From Streptomyces silaceus (GTDB lineage Bacteria > Actinomycetota > Actinomycetes > Streptomycetales > Streptomycetaceae): a DNA stretch of 64,000 bases. The stretch is taken from positions 1 to 64,000 of the forward strand of contig NZ_LIRJ01000031.1 in NCBI RefSeq assembly GCF_001419745.1, written 5' to 3'. The notes beneath the pieces are model-generated. The model was not told where the DNA came from and made no database searches. It saw nothing but the letters and a program-made list of their open reading frames with translations. The position numbers were made by a program, and so were the translations under genes. Below are positions 51,776 through 60,398 of the stretch, in pieces (position 1 is the first letter of the stretch; each line of letters begins with the position of its first letter).

Positions 51776-53041
51776 ATGGGGACGGATTCCGAACCGCCGG
51801 GTACCGCGGGTCCTCCGGCGCCCCGCATCGGCGGCACGCCCGTCGACGGCCTGCTCACCGCCGCGCTGCCACGGCTCACCCGGCTCATGGTCGCGGCCTT
51901 CACCGCCGAGGTGCCCGCCTACGCCGCGCTGCCCCGCGAGGAGCTGGCCGGAGACGTGACGCGTGTGTGCGAGCACGGCATCCGGGTCGTCGCCCGCGCC
52001 CTGCGGCACGGCCCGGGTCTGGCCGACCCGGGCGAACTCCTGCCTCTCGTACGCTCCGCCGCCCGCCGCGCCGAGGAGGGCGTACCGCTGTCGGCGGTGC
52101 TCTGCGCGTACCACCTGGGCTGGCAGCTCGGCCTGGACGAGCTGCTGGCCGGGGCCGGGCCCGGGGATCTGGCGGCGGTGGCCGCGACGCAGCGGGTCGC
52201 CCTGACCCAGCTGCGGCTGGCCACCCGCGCCGTCACCGACGCCTATCTCGACGCGCGCGAGGCGCTCCACGGGTACGAACAGGCCGCCCGGCACGACCTG
52301 TTGACCGCCCTGCTCGACGGGCGGGACGCCACCGAGGCCGCGGCGCGCGCCGGACTGCGGCCCGCTCCCGCGTACGTCGTCCTCGCGCTGGCCTTCGCCG
52401 ACCACCCCGACGAGGCGCTGCCGGGAACGGGCGGCGCGGTCGCCGCGCGCCGCAAGGTCCGCCGCGCCCGGTCCGAGGTCGACCACGACGCGCGCGGTGG
52501 CGCCCTGCACGCGCTCGGTCCGCACGGCGGCCGGGTGCTGCTGCCCTCCGACGACGCCGGCCGCGCGCTGGGAGAGGACTGGGGGCGGCTCGTCGCGCTG
52601 GTCGCCCGGCTCGCGGACCGCACGGGCGCCGCGGTCCTCGCCGGGGCGGCGTCCGCCGTGCCCGCCGGTGTCCCCGCTGCCGTCGCCGAGTCGGAGGAGG
52701 TGCTCCGGGTGGCGCGGACCTTCGGACGGCCGCCCGGCGCCTATCGGGTGGTGGACGTCCTGCTGGACTACCAGCTGACCCGGCCCGGCGCGGGCCGCGA
52801 CCGGCTCGCGGCGCTCCTCGCCCCGCTGGAGCGGCAGCCCGCGCTCCTGGAGACGCTGCGCGCGTACGCGGACAGCGGCTTCCGGCGCCGGGCGACGGCG
52901 GAGGCCCTGCACATCCATCCCAATACGGTCGACTACCGGCTGCGCCGCGTCACCGTACTCACCGGTCTCGACCCGACGCTGCCAGCGGAACTGCCGCGCC
53001 TGCGGGCCGCGTTGGCGGCGCACCGCTGGGGCACCACCTGA
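51776..53041 (+). CDS. PucR-family transcriptional regulator
   Basis: 421 aa from ATG 51776 with GGAG at 51764-51767. N-terminal helical sensor part (LLTAALPRLTRLMVAAFTAEVPAYAALPREELAGDV), an all-helical middle, and a C-terminal PucR HTH (LRAYADSGFRRRATAEALHIHPNTVDYRLRRVTVLTG). Second PucR protein in the window, with a different N-terminus from the one at 43 kb. Divergent from the SGNH esterase gene across 106 bp and may control it. Confidence 0.9.
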   Translation: MGTDSEPPGTAGPPAPRIGGTPVDGLLTAALPRLTRLMVAAFTAEVPAYAALPREELAGDVTRVCEHGIRVVARALRHGPGLADPGELLPLVRSAARRAEEGVPLSAVLCAYHLGWQLGLDELLAGAGPGDLAAVAATQRVALTQLRLATRAVTDAYLDAREALHGYEQAARHDLLTALLDGRDATEAAARAGLRPAPAYVVLALAFADHPDEALPGTGGAVAARRKVRRARSEVDHDARGGALHALGPHGGRVLLPSDDAGRALGEDWGRLVALVARLADRTGAAVLAGAASAVPAGVPAAVAESEEVLRVARTFGRPPGAYRVVDVLLDYQLTRPGAGRDRLAALLAPLERQPALLETLRAYADSGFRRRATAEALHIHPNTVDYRLRRVTVLTGLDPTLPAELPRLRAALAAHRWGTT

Positions 53042-53051
53042 CGCATTGTCA

Positions 53052-53711
53052 TCAGGCGTCGTCCTGGGTGTCGTTCAGATAGGTGAGGACGGCCAGGACC
53101 CGACGGTTGCTGTCGTCGTCATCGGTGATGCCGAGCTTGCCGAACATCGAGGTCGTGTGCTTGCCGATGGCGCTGTCGCTGAGGAACAGCCGGCGGCCGA
53201 TGGCGTGGTTGGAGAGCCCCTCGGCCATGAGGGCGAGCACGGAGTGCTCGCGTTCGGTGAGCTTCTCCAGCCGCCGGTTGGAGAAGCCGCTGGAGAGCAG
53301 CTTGCCGATGACGGCCGGGTCCATGGCGGTGCCGCCGCCCGCGACGCGTTGCAGGGCGTCGATGAACTGATCGGCGTCGAACACGCTGTCCTTGAGGAGA
53401 TAGCCGACGCCTCCGGAGCCGTCCGACAGGAGTTCGCGGGCGTAGAGCTGCTCCACGTACTGGGAGAGGATCAGGACCGGCAGGCCGGGAATCTCGCGGC
53501 GGGCGGCGAGGGCCGCCCGCAGGCCCTCGTCCTTCTGGCTCGGCGGCATGCGGACGTCGACGACGGCGACGTCCGGCCGGTGGGCCAGCAGGGCGTCGAG
53601 GGTCTCGGGCCCGGTGGTCGCCGTCGCCACCACCTCGTGCCCGAACGCCTCGATGAGGCGGACCATGCCGTCGCGCAGGAGGTAGAGGTCTTCGGCTACA
53701 ACGATTCGCAT
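53052..53711 (-). CDS. NarL/LuxR-type response regulator
   Basis: 219 aa. Receiver: Glu7/Asp8 acidic pocket, phosphoacceptor Asp52 in AVVDVRMPP, Lys107 in YLLKDSV. LuxR-type HTH at about 150-210 (EKLTEREHSVLALMAEGLSNHAIGRRLFLSDSAIGKHTTSMFGKLGI). Start overlaps the end of the kinase gene by 16 bp, so translation is coupled and the two form one system. Confidence 0.95.
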   Translation of the reverse strand: MRIVVAEDLYLLRDGMVRLIEAFGHEVVATATTGPETLDALLAHRPDVAVVDVRMPPSQKDEGLRAALAARREIPGLPVLILSQYVEQLYARELLSDGSGGVGYLLKDSVFDADQFIDALQRVAGGGTAMDPAVIGKLLSSGFSNRRLEKLTEREHSVLALMAEGLSNHAIGRRLFLSDSAIGKHTTSMFGKLGITDDDDSNRRVLAVLTYLNDTQDDA

Positions 53712-54955
53712 CGGACCATCATCCTCGCGCTGGTCGGGCCGCCCACGGGGCTGGTGATCTCCAGGGCGCCGTCGAAGACCGCGAGGCGTCGGCGCAGGCC
53801 CGCGAGTCCGCCGTCGGCCCGCACCTCGGCGCCGCCCCGGCCGTCGTCCTCGACGTCGACGACGATGCCGATGTCGTCCCGGGCCAGCGCGATCCGCACC
53901 CGGGTCGCGTGGGCGTGCTTGGCCGCGTTGGTCAGCAGCTCCGCGATCCCGAAGTACACGGCGGACTCGATCGGCGGGTCCAGGCTCAGCGGCGCCGCTG
54001 CGGTGACCGTCACGTCCAGCGGGCTGTCCAGGGCGAGGGCGCGCACCGCGTCGACGAGCCCTCGGTCGTTCAGGACCGGCGGGTTGATGCCCCTCACCAG
54101 GTCGCGCAGTTCGCTCAGGGAGGTGGCGGCGCCCGCCCGTGCCTGCCGCATCAGGGCCCTGGCCTGCTCCGGGTCGGTCTCCATCAGCTTCTCCGCGGTC
54201 GCCAGCGAGAGCCCGAGGCCGACCAGGCGGGCCTGGGCCCCGTCGTGCAGGTCGCGTTCGATCCGGCGGATCTCGGCGGCCTGCGCGACCGTCGTGTCCG
54301 CGCGCTGGGCCGTGAGCTCGTCCACCCGCTCGGCGAGCAGCATCGCGGGCGACGGGCGCAGGAAGCGCACGGCCACCGGCTCGGCGACCCGCCAGGCGTA
54401 GGGCGCCAGGGCGACGGCGGCGAGCAGGCCGAGTCCGCCGAGGAGACGCGCGACGGGCTCGGGCCCGGTGAGAGCGACGACCGCCGCCGCGAGCCCGGCC
54501 GGCGGGAGTGCCGCGACCGCGCCCGCGGTCCACGGCGCGACAGCCGTGAAGCGTACGTCGCGCCAGGTGGCGGGATCGCTCCAGCGGAGACGCCACCGCT
54601 GGTCCATGAGGGCGTCGCGACGGGTGCGCTCGTAGCCGAAGCCGTTCCACCAGTGGCCGGTGGACAGCTGGGTGACCGGTCCGGGCCGCCGGTACCCGGC
54701 GGGGAGCACGGTGCCGGTCCACCGCGCGACGAGGGCGCGGAACATCCGGCAGACCGGCCGGGCCAGGGCGAGGGTGCCGACGCCGACCAGCACGACCGGC
54801 GCCACCCACGACCACGGGTTGCCCGCTCCCCACCACATCCCCAGCGCGACGGCACCGGCCCACACGGCCGGCACCAGCATGCTGACGACCGCCACGGCGC
54901 ACGCCCGCGCGAACCCCACGCAGACCCCCGCCATCCACGACGTCACCTGTCGCAT
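53696..54955 (-). CDS. Sensor histidine kinase with N-terminal membrane domain
   Basis: 419 aa from MRQVTSWMAGVCVGFARAC. Hydrophobic helices at about 17-42, 49-66, 137-162 and 168-188 form a sensor-like membrane domain. HisKA_3 motif RRIERDLHDGAQARLVGLGLSLATAEK places the phosphohistidine at His237, and HATPase parts include FGIAELLTNAAKHA, VDVEDDGRGGAEV and GGLAGLRRRLAVFDG. Partner of the response regulator it overlaps. Input signal unknown. Confidence 0.94.
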   Translation of the reverse strand: MRQVTSWMAGVCVGFARACAVAVVSMLVPAVWAGAVALGMWWGAGNPWSWVAPVVLVGVGTLALARPVCRMFRALVARWTGTVLPAGYRRPGPVTQLSTGHWWNGFGYERTRRDALMDQRWRLRWSDPATWRDVRFTAVAPWTAGAVAALPPAGLAAAVVALTGPEPVARLLGGLGLLAAVALAPYAWRVAEPVAVRFLRPSPAMLLAERVDELTAQRADTTVAQAAEIRRIERDLHDGAQARLVGLGLSLATAEKLMETDPEQARALMRQARAGAATSLSELRDLVRGINPPVLNDRGLVDAVRALALDSPLDVTVTAAAPLSLDPPIESAVYFGIAELLTNAAKHAHATRVRIALARDDIGIVVDVEDDGRGGAEVRADGGLAGLRRRLAVFDGALEITSPVGGPTSARMMVRCESL

Positions 54956-55032
54956 GACCTTGCTCTCCTTCGCATCCCACGGCCCGGAGTCCCCACTGTG
55001 CACCCGGAGGAGCCCGGTCCCGCGGGAATCGA

Positions 55033-55066
55033 CGCCGAGGTGGGTCCAGCCACACCCACCTCGGCG
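55033..55066. terminator. Strong 13-bp hairpin between MEDS operon and kinase gene
   Basis: CGCCGAGGTGGGT (55033-55045) and ACCCACCTCGGCG (55054-55066), perfect stem with an 8-base loop. It lies 39 bp beyond the stop of the MEDS-ATPase gene on the minus strand and separates it from the two-component operon. Confidence 0.75.
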
Positions 55067-55104
55067 CCCAGGCACACCGTCGAGGACGCGTCGCGGGGCG
55101 GCGC

Positions 55105-56076
55105 TCAGCGGCGGAAGTGCATGCGCACGGCCGTCCCCTCCGTGCCGAGCCGTTCGGTGACCAGGTCGCTCAGCTGTCGTACGACCCACAGTCCGTGGCC
55201 CGTGGGGGCCAGCGGGTCGGGTGGGAGGTGGCCGAGGTAACCGGCGTCCCGGACGGAGACGGCGGGGCGTCCGCCGCCGGTGTCGGCGACCTCGCAGACC
55301 ACCCAGTCCGGGTCGCTCCACAGCCGCAGCACGCCGTGGCCACCGCCGAAGCGCACGGCGTTCACCACCGCCTCGTGCACCGCGGCGGCCATGTCGCGCG
55401 CCCGTTCCTCGGCCAGGCGGCACCGGCGGGCGAACTCCGCGACGGCCAGCCGGGCGGCCACCGACTCGCCCCGGGCGAAGGGCACTTCACGGGGCTTGTC
55501 CGTGGGGTGGGTCAGGTCCGGGACCTTGTCGGCGAGTTCGCTGCACTCGGTGTAGAAGTCCGCCGGGTCCGTGAAGTCGCCGCCGACGACGGGGCCGTTC
55601 TCGCCGCCGGTCACCTCGGGGTGGGTGCGCCGGACGTCGGCGAGCACGGCGTCGGGCAGGACGCGGGCGTCGTAGGGGCACACGATCCAGTGACGCGAGT
55701 CGGCGAACGCCACGTTGACCAGCGATTCGTAGCGCGCCCACTCCAGGGTCTCGACGGGCGCGCGCCCGGACCACACGGGCTCGCCGATGACGCGGACGCG
55801 GCGGGCGCCGCCCTCCTCGCGCTCGGTGCAGTAGTCGTTGTACTTGCGCAGGGTGCGGGCGGGGAACTGGTACCAGTCGCGGGCGTCGGCGAAGTCGACC
55901 TCGCCCGCGGCGGCACCGAGGCCGTCCTTCAGCAGGGCGATGTTGTCCCGGCGGACGACGGCGAGCACCGCGTCGCCCGCCGCGAGTCCGTCCCGGACGA
56001 AGTCGAGCGTGCCCGACAGGAATTCCTCGTCCGAGGCGTAGCACAGCGCCTGGTGGACGAAGCCGGAGCGTGTCAT
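55105..56076 (-). CDS. MEDS-domain protein with RsbW-like histidine-kinase ATPase domain
   Basis: 323 aa from [19 protein letters not shown]. An N-terminal MEDS sensor domain (about 5-170: [50 protein letters not shown]) is followed by a HATPase_c_2 domain of the anti-sigma kinase type: [20 protein letters not shown] (N box), [12 protein letters not shown] (G1) and [16 protein letters not shown] (G2). It has no phosphoacceptor-His domain, so it is a Ser/Thr kinase or ATPase candidate of a partner-switching module. The ATG overlaps the stop of the MEDS-STAS gene by four bases. Confidence 0.9.
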   Translation of the reverse strand: MTRSGFVHQALCYASDEEFLSGTLDFVRDGLAAGDAVLAVVRRDNIALLKDGLGAAAGEVDFADARDWYQFPARTLRKYNDYCTEREEGGARRVRVIGEPVWSGRAPVETLEWARYESLVNVAFADSRHWIVCPYDARVLPDAVLADVRRTHPEVTGGENGPVVGGDFTDPADFYTECSELADKVPDLTHPTDKPREVPFARGESVAARLAVAEFARRCRLAEERARDMAAAVHEAVVNAVRFGGGHGVLRLWSDPDWVVCEVADTGGGRPAVSVRDAGYLGHLPPDPLAPTGHGLWVVRQLSDLVTERLGTEGTAVRMHFRR

Positions 56077-56966
56077 GCGTCCTCGTCCTCCTTTCCCATG
56101 TCGAGGCCGGGGATGCGGTCCCAGCCGGTGACCCGCATGACCCGGCGCACGTGGGGCGCGACGCCGTCGAGGATCAGGCCGCCGCCCATGGCGTACAGAC
56201 CCAGCCCCGTGAAGACGAGGAGCCTCAGCGCGCACACGTCGATAAAGGTCAGATCGCGCAGGTCGAGACGCGTGCGGTGGGGGTCGTCCGGCCGGCTCGT
56301 CGCCCGCTCGGACTCGGCGCGCAGGGCGCGGGCCACCGCCGTGATGTTGCTGTCGTCCACCTCGCCGCACAGGGCGAGGCCGGGCGGGGTGAACGTCCGG
56401 GTGATGCGCAGCAGTTCGTCCTGCCAGACGTCGTCCGCGACGGCCCTGCCGTGGTGCAGGGCGTCCAGCGCGTCCAGTTCACGCCTCTTGAACACGCGGC
56501 GGTCGTACTGGCACAGCCCGATGACGGGCAGCGCCTGGAAGACCGGTTCGAGCAGCCGCTCGGCGTCGCACAGCCCCTTGGGCGGCTCGGCGCCCCGGTC
56601 CGGCGGGACCTCCAGGGCGACGCGCAGCCCCAGGAACCCGTCGGCCACCGCGCCTTCCGCCTCGCGGCGCACGTGCTCGTCGAGGTCCCACAGGCCGCTC
56701 GGGGCGCCGAGGCGGGAGCTCACCCGCAGTCTGCCGGTGGCCAGCGCGCCCGCGACGTCGCCGCCCTGCCTCCGCAGGAACCCGAAGACAACCGGCGGCG
56801 GCTCCTCGACCGAGGTCAGGAGCAGTCCGCGCTGCCCGCTCGCCAGGCCGTCCAGGAGGAACGCGGCGAGCACCGCCTCGCGTTCCTCGTCCGTGTCGTA
56901 GCCGAAGAAGAGATGATCTCCTGGCCGCATCTGCCCCACTGCTCGCAAGGCAGGAGCGGTGTCCAT
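56073..56966 (-). CDS. MEDS-domain protein with STAS-like domain lacking phospho-acceptor Ser
   Basis: 297 aa from [25 protein letters not shown] domain (about 10-190: [35 protein letters not shown]) is joined to a STAS-type segment (about 200-290). The anti-anti-sigma signature [21 protein letters not shown] has D243-V-C-A where classic SpoIIAA/RsbV proteins have D-S-S/T-G, so the phosphorylatable serine is missing. It is the first gene of the pair with the ATPase protein, translationally coupled. Divergent from the STAND ATPase gene. Confidence 0.87.
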   Translation of the reverse strand: MDTAPALRAVGQMRPGDHLFFGYDTDEEREAVLAAFLLDGLASGQRGLLLTSVEEPPPVVFGFLRRQGGDVAGALATGRLRVSSRLGAPSGLWDLDEHVRREAEGAVADGFLGLRVALEVPPDRGAEPPKGLCDAERLLEPVFQALPVIGLCQYDRRVFKRRELDALDALHHGRAVADDVWQDELLRITRTFTPPGLALCGEVDDSNITAVARALRAESERATSRPDDPHRTRLDLRDLTFIDVCALRLLVFTGLGLYAMGGGLILDGVAPHVRRVMRVTGWDRIPGLDMGKEDEDA

Positions 56967-57098
56967 CCTCACGCACCCCCTCCGCACAACCTCCGCCGCA
57001 CCGCTACCCGATGTGGCTGGACGATTACACGTTACGCATCCGAGGCGCCCCTCGGAACGGACTAAGGTGATCCGCATCATGGCAGGTCGAGGGGGAGT

Positions 57099-59195
57099 AT
57101 GGCGGGCGCAGCGGGCAAGGACGACGGCCGGTCGGGCAATCTGCCCACGGAGGCGAACGCCTTCATCGGACGTCGCCCGGAACTCTCGCGTATCGCGGCA
57201 CTGTTGGGCTCCGCGCGGCTGGTGACCCTCACCGGGCCCGGCGGGGTGGGCAAGTCCCGGCTCGCGCTGCGCGCCGCCCACGATGCGCGGCCCGCGTTCC
57301 CGGACGGCGCCTGGCTGGTCGAACTCTCCTCGCTGACCGACGCGTCCCTGCTTCCTCACGCGGTCATGGACGCGCTGGGGCGCTCGGACCAGACCGTGCG
57401 CCCCCTGCTCGACGTCCTCGTCGAGGGGCTGACCGGCAGGCCGGTGCTGCTCGTGCTGGACACCTGCGAACACATCCTGACGCCGTGCGCCCAGCTGGTC
57501 GGCGAACTCCTGGACCGCGTACCCCAGTTGCGGATCCTGGCCACCAGCAGGCAGCCGCTGGCCGTGCCCGGCGAGTACGTCCTGCCCCTCGACCCGCTGC
57601 CGCTCGGCGCCGCCGCGGACGCCGGCGAGGGCGCCGTCGCGCTGTTCACCGCACGGGCCACCGCGGCGGCGCCCGCCTTCCGGGTGACCGAGGCGAACCG
57701 CGCGCAGATCGAGGCGATCTGCACGCGCCTCGACGGGATCCCGCTCGCCCTGGAGCTGGCGGCGGTGCGGCTGCGCGGCATGCCCCTGGACCGTTTGCTG
57801 GAGGGCCTCGACTCGCGGTTCGACCTGCTCACCGCGCGTACCGAGCCGCGGATCGCCCGGCATCAGACGCTGCGTACCGCGATCGGCTGGAGCCATGAGC
57901 TCTGCACGCCGCTGGAGCGGCTGCTGTGGGCGAGGCTGTCGGTGTTCGCGGACGGCTGGGACCTGGAGGCCGCCGAATTCGTCTGCCACGGCGGGCCGTT
58001 GGAGACCGAGCGCGTCCTCGAACTGCTCTCCTGGCTCATCGAGAAGTCCATCGTGGTCCAGGAGCCGGACGGCGCCGGCATGCGCTTCCGAATGCTCGAC
58101 ACGCTGCGCGCGTTCGGGGCGCAGTGGCTGGAGGGCCTCGGCGAGAGCGAGGCCGTGCGGCGCCGCCACCGGGACTACTACCGGTGGCTGGCCCGGCGCG
58201 GCGAGGCCGAGTGGCTCGGCTCCGCGCAGCGGGCGTGGGCCGAGCGGATGTGCGCCGAGCACGCCAATGTGCGGCTCGCCCTGGAGGAGTGCCTCGCCGA
58301 CCCGGACACGTCGTGCGCGCTGGAACTCGCGGGCACGCTCTGGTTCTTCTGGTTCGCCTGCGGATACGCGGAGGAGGGCCGTACGTATCTGGCACGTGCC
58401 CTGCGCCGCGGCGACGACAGCAGCGCCGAGCGGGTGCTCGCGCTGTGGGCGCAGCGGCTGATCACCCTCGACCCGGAGGACCTGGACGCGTCCGAGCAGG
58501 TGTCCACCGCCTACACCCGGCTCGCCGCCGCGCGCGGACTGCCCGAGGAGGCGCTCCATCTGCCGCTGAACGGCGCGAGTCTGGCCGTGCGCGGGGAGTC
58601 GGCGCGCTCCGCCATCCTGCACGCCCCCTCGGGGCAGGCCCCCGCGGGCGGCGGGGGCGCGGTGTTCTTCCGGCTGACGGCGCTGGCCGTCCAGGCGTAT
58701 CTGCTCGTGGCGCAGGGCGCGTTCGAGCGGGTGGCCGCGGTCGCGGGGAGGTTGCGCGCCGAGTGCGAGAAGTGCGGCGAGCTGTGGATGCGGGCGTGGG
58801 GCGACTACTACCTCGCGCTCGCCCGGCTCGGCCAGGGGGACGCGACGGCGGCCGCCGGGCACGCCCGCGGCGCGCTGTGCGCCAAGTGGCGCGTCCACGA
58901 CCGCCTGGGCACCGCGGCGGCCGCGGACCTGCTCAGCGCCGTCGAGGCCGCGCGGGGGCGGGCCGAGCGGGCCGCGCAGCTCTTCGGTGTCAGCAGCCGG
59001 TTGTGGGGCGAGGCCGGTCTCGCCGAACTCGGCCGCCACAACGCGACCAGCTTCCGCACGCATCACGAGAGGCGGCTGCGCACGGCTCTCGGCGACTCCC
59101 TGTGCGACCGGCTGCTGGGCGCCGGGCGGGGGTTGACCACCGATCAGGCCATCAAGCTGGTGCACGGCGACGGGCTCCCGGGCGGCTCCTGCTGA
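57099..59195 (+). CDS. STAND-type NTPase without DNA-binding domain
   Basis: 698 aa from ATG 57099 with AGGGGGAGT upstream. NB-ARC/AfsR-like NTPase: Walker A GPGGVGKS (46-53, Lys52), Walker [12 protein letters not shown] (Asp121) and the GxP motif [17 protein letters not shown]. Then a winged-helix-like module ([31 protein letters not shown]) and TPR-like helices to the C-terminus. Many such proteins are LuxR or SARP regulators with a terminal HTH; none is seen here. It may be a signalling scaffold that switches on ATP binding. Partner unknown. Confidence 0.88.
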   Translation: MAGAAGKDDGRSGNLPTEANAFIGRRPELSRIAALLGSARLVTLTGPGGVGKSRLALRAAHDARPAFPDGAWLVELSSLTDASLLPHAVMDALGRSDQTVRPLLDVLVEGLTGRPVLLVLDTCEHILTPCAQLVGELLDRVPQLRILATSRQPLAVPGEYVLPLDPLPLGAAADAGEGAVALFTARATAAAPAFRVTEANRAQIEAICTRLDGIPLALELAAVRLRGMPLDRLLEGLDSRFDLLTARTEPRIARHQTLRTAIGWSHELCTPLERLLWARLSVFADGWDLEAAEFVCHGGPLETERVLELLSWLIEKSIVVQEPDGAGMRFRMLDTLRAFGAQWLEGLGESEAVRRRHRDYYRWLARRGEAEWLGSAQRAWAERMCAEHANVRLALEECLADPDTSCALELAGTLWFFWFACGYAEEGRTYLARALRRGDDSSAERVLALWAQRLITLDPEDLDASEQVSTAYTRLAAARGLPEEALHLPLNGASLAVRGESARSAILHAPSGQAPAGGGGAVFFRLTALAVQAYLLVAQGAFERVAAVAGRLRAECEKCGELWMRAWGDYYLALARLGQGDATAAAGHARGALCAKWRVHDRLGTAAAADLLSAVEAARGRAERAAQLFGVSSRLWGEAGLAELGRHNATSFRTHHERRLRTALGDSLCDRLLGAGRGLTTDQAIKLVHGDGLPGGSC

Positions 59196-59246
59196 ATCGC
59201 CTTCCCGCAGGAGCCGCACCGGCGGGGCCCACGGCCCCGGCGCCGC

Positions 59247-60398
59247 TCAGGCCATCGCACCGGCCCTCAGCGGCGGGCCGCCCTGGGTGTCGTGGTGGAT
59301 CGGTGTCCGTGACCCGGTGAGCGGCAGGCCCGTGCCGCCCTGGCGGGCCGCGACGATCTCCGCCGCGATGGACAGGGCCGTCTCCTCCGGGGTCCTGGCC
59401 CCGAGGTCGAGGCCGATCGGCGAGCGCAGCCGGGCCAGCTCCGCCTCGGTGACGCCCACCGCGCGCAGCCTGCGGTTGCGGTCCTCATGGGTGCGGCGCG
59501 AGCCCATGGCGCCGACGTAGGCGACGGGAAGGCGCAGCGCGAGGCGCAGCAGCGGCACGTCGAACTTGGCGTCGTGGGTCAGCACGCACAGCACGGTGCG
59601 GGCGTCCGCCGCCGTGCGCTCCAGGTACGCGTGCGGCCACTCGACGACGATGTCGTCCGCGTCGGGGAAGCGGGCCGGCGTCGCGAAGACGGGCCGGGCG
59701 TCGCACACCGTGACGTGGTACCCGAGGAACTTGCCCGCGCGGACCAGGGCCGCCGCGAAGTCGACGGCACCGAACACGATCATGCGGGGCGGCGGCACGC
59801 TCGACTCGACGAGCACGGTCACGGCACTGCCGCAGCGCGAACCGCTCTCCGAGACGACGAACTCCCCGGTGCGTCCCGCCGCCAGCAGGGCGCGGCTCTC
59901 CCCCACCGCGGTGCGGTCGAGGTCCGGGTGCCCGCCGAGGCTTCCTTCGTACGTCCCGTCGGCGCCGACCAGCAGGGGCCGGCCGAGGAGCTCGGCCGGG
60001 CCCCGGAAGACCCGTGCCAGTGCCGCCGCCCCGCCGTGGACGGCGGCGGACAGGGCGGCGGCGTACACCGCCCTGTCCGGCGCGTCCGCGGCCACCGGCG
60101 TGACCAGCACCTCGATGACACCGCCGCAGGTCAGACCGACGGCGAAGGCGTCCTCGTCGCTGTAGCCGAACCGTTCGACCGCGGCCGTGCCGTCCTGGAG
60201 CGCCTGGACGCACAGGTCGTACACCGCGCCCTCCACACAGCCCCCGGAGACCGAGCCGATGGCGGTGCCGTCGCCGTCGACGGCGAGGGCCGCGCCCGGA
60301 CCGCGCGGGGCGCTGCCGCCGACGGTCACGACGGTGGCCACCGCGAAGTCCCGGCCCTCCTCGACCCAGCGGTTCAGGTCGGCGGCGATGTCAAGCAC
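59247..60398 (-). CDS. XdhC/CoxI-family molybdenum cofactor chaperone (PaoD-like)
   Basis: 383 aa. The N-terminal XdhC_CoxI domain (MLDIAADLNRWVEEGRDFAVATVVTVGGSAPRGPGAALAVDGDG, GSVSGGCVEGAVYDL) and the C-terminal Rossmann domain (MIVFGAVDFAAALVRAGKFLGYHVTVCDARPVFATPARFPDADDIVVEWP, YVGAMGSRRTHEDR) are both present. These proteins bind and sulfurate molybdenum cofactor and insert it into the large subunit. Its start overlaps the end of the large-subunit gene by eight bases. Confidence 0.93.
   Translation of the reverse strand: MLDIAADLNRWVEEGRDFAVATVVTVGGSAPRGPGAALAVDGDGTAIGSVSGGCVEGAVYDLCVQALQDGTAAVERFGYSDEDAFAVGLTCGGVIEVLVTPVAADAPDRAVYAAALSAAVHGGAAALARVFRGPAELLGRPLLVGADGTYEGSLGGHPDLDRTAVGESRALLAAGRTGEFVVSESGSRCGSAVTVLVESSVPPPRMIVFGAVDFAAALVRAGKFLGYHVTVCDARPVFATPARFPDADDIVVEWPHAYLERTAADARTVLCVLTHDAKFDVPLLRLALRLPVAYVGAMGSRRTHEDRNRRLRAVGVTEAELARLRSPIGLDLGARTPEETALSIAAEIVAARQGGTGLPLTGSRTPIHHDTQGGPPLRAGAMA

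Noticed and set aside
59196-59246. Hairpin between STAND and XdhC genes
   Set aside because: Short GC-rich complementarity only (GGGGCC/GGCCCC type); too weak to call a terminator.
57485-59320. Plus-strand alternative frames within the STAND gene
   Set aside because: Arg/Gly-rich shadows; the 57099 frame has all NTPase motifs.
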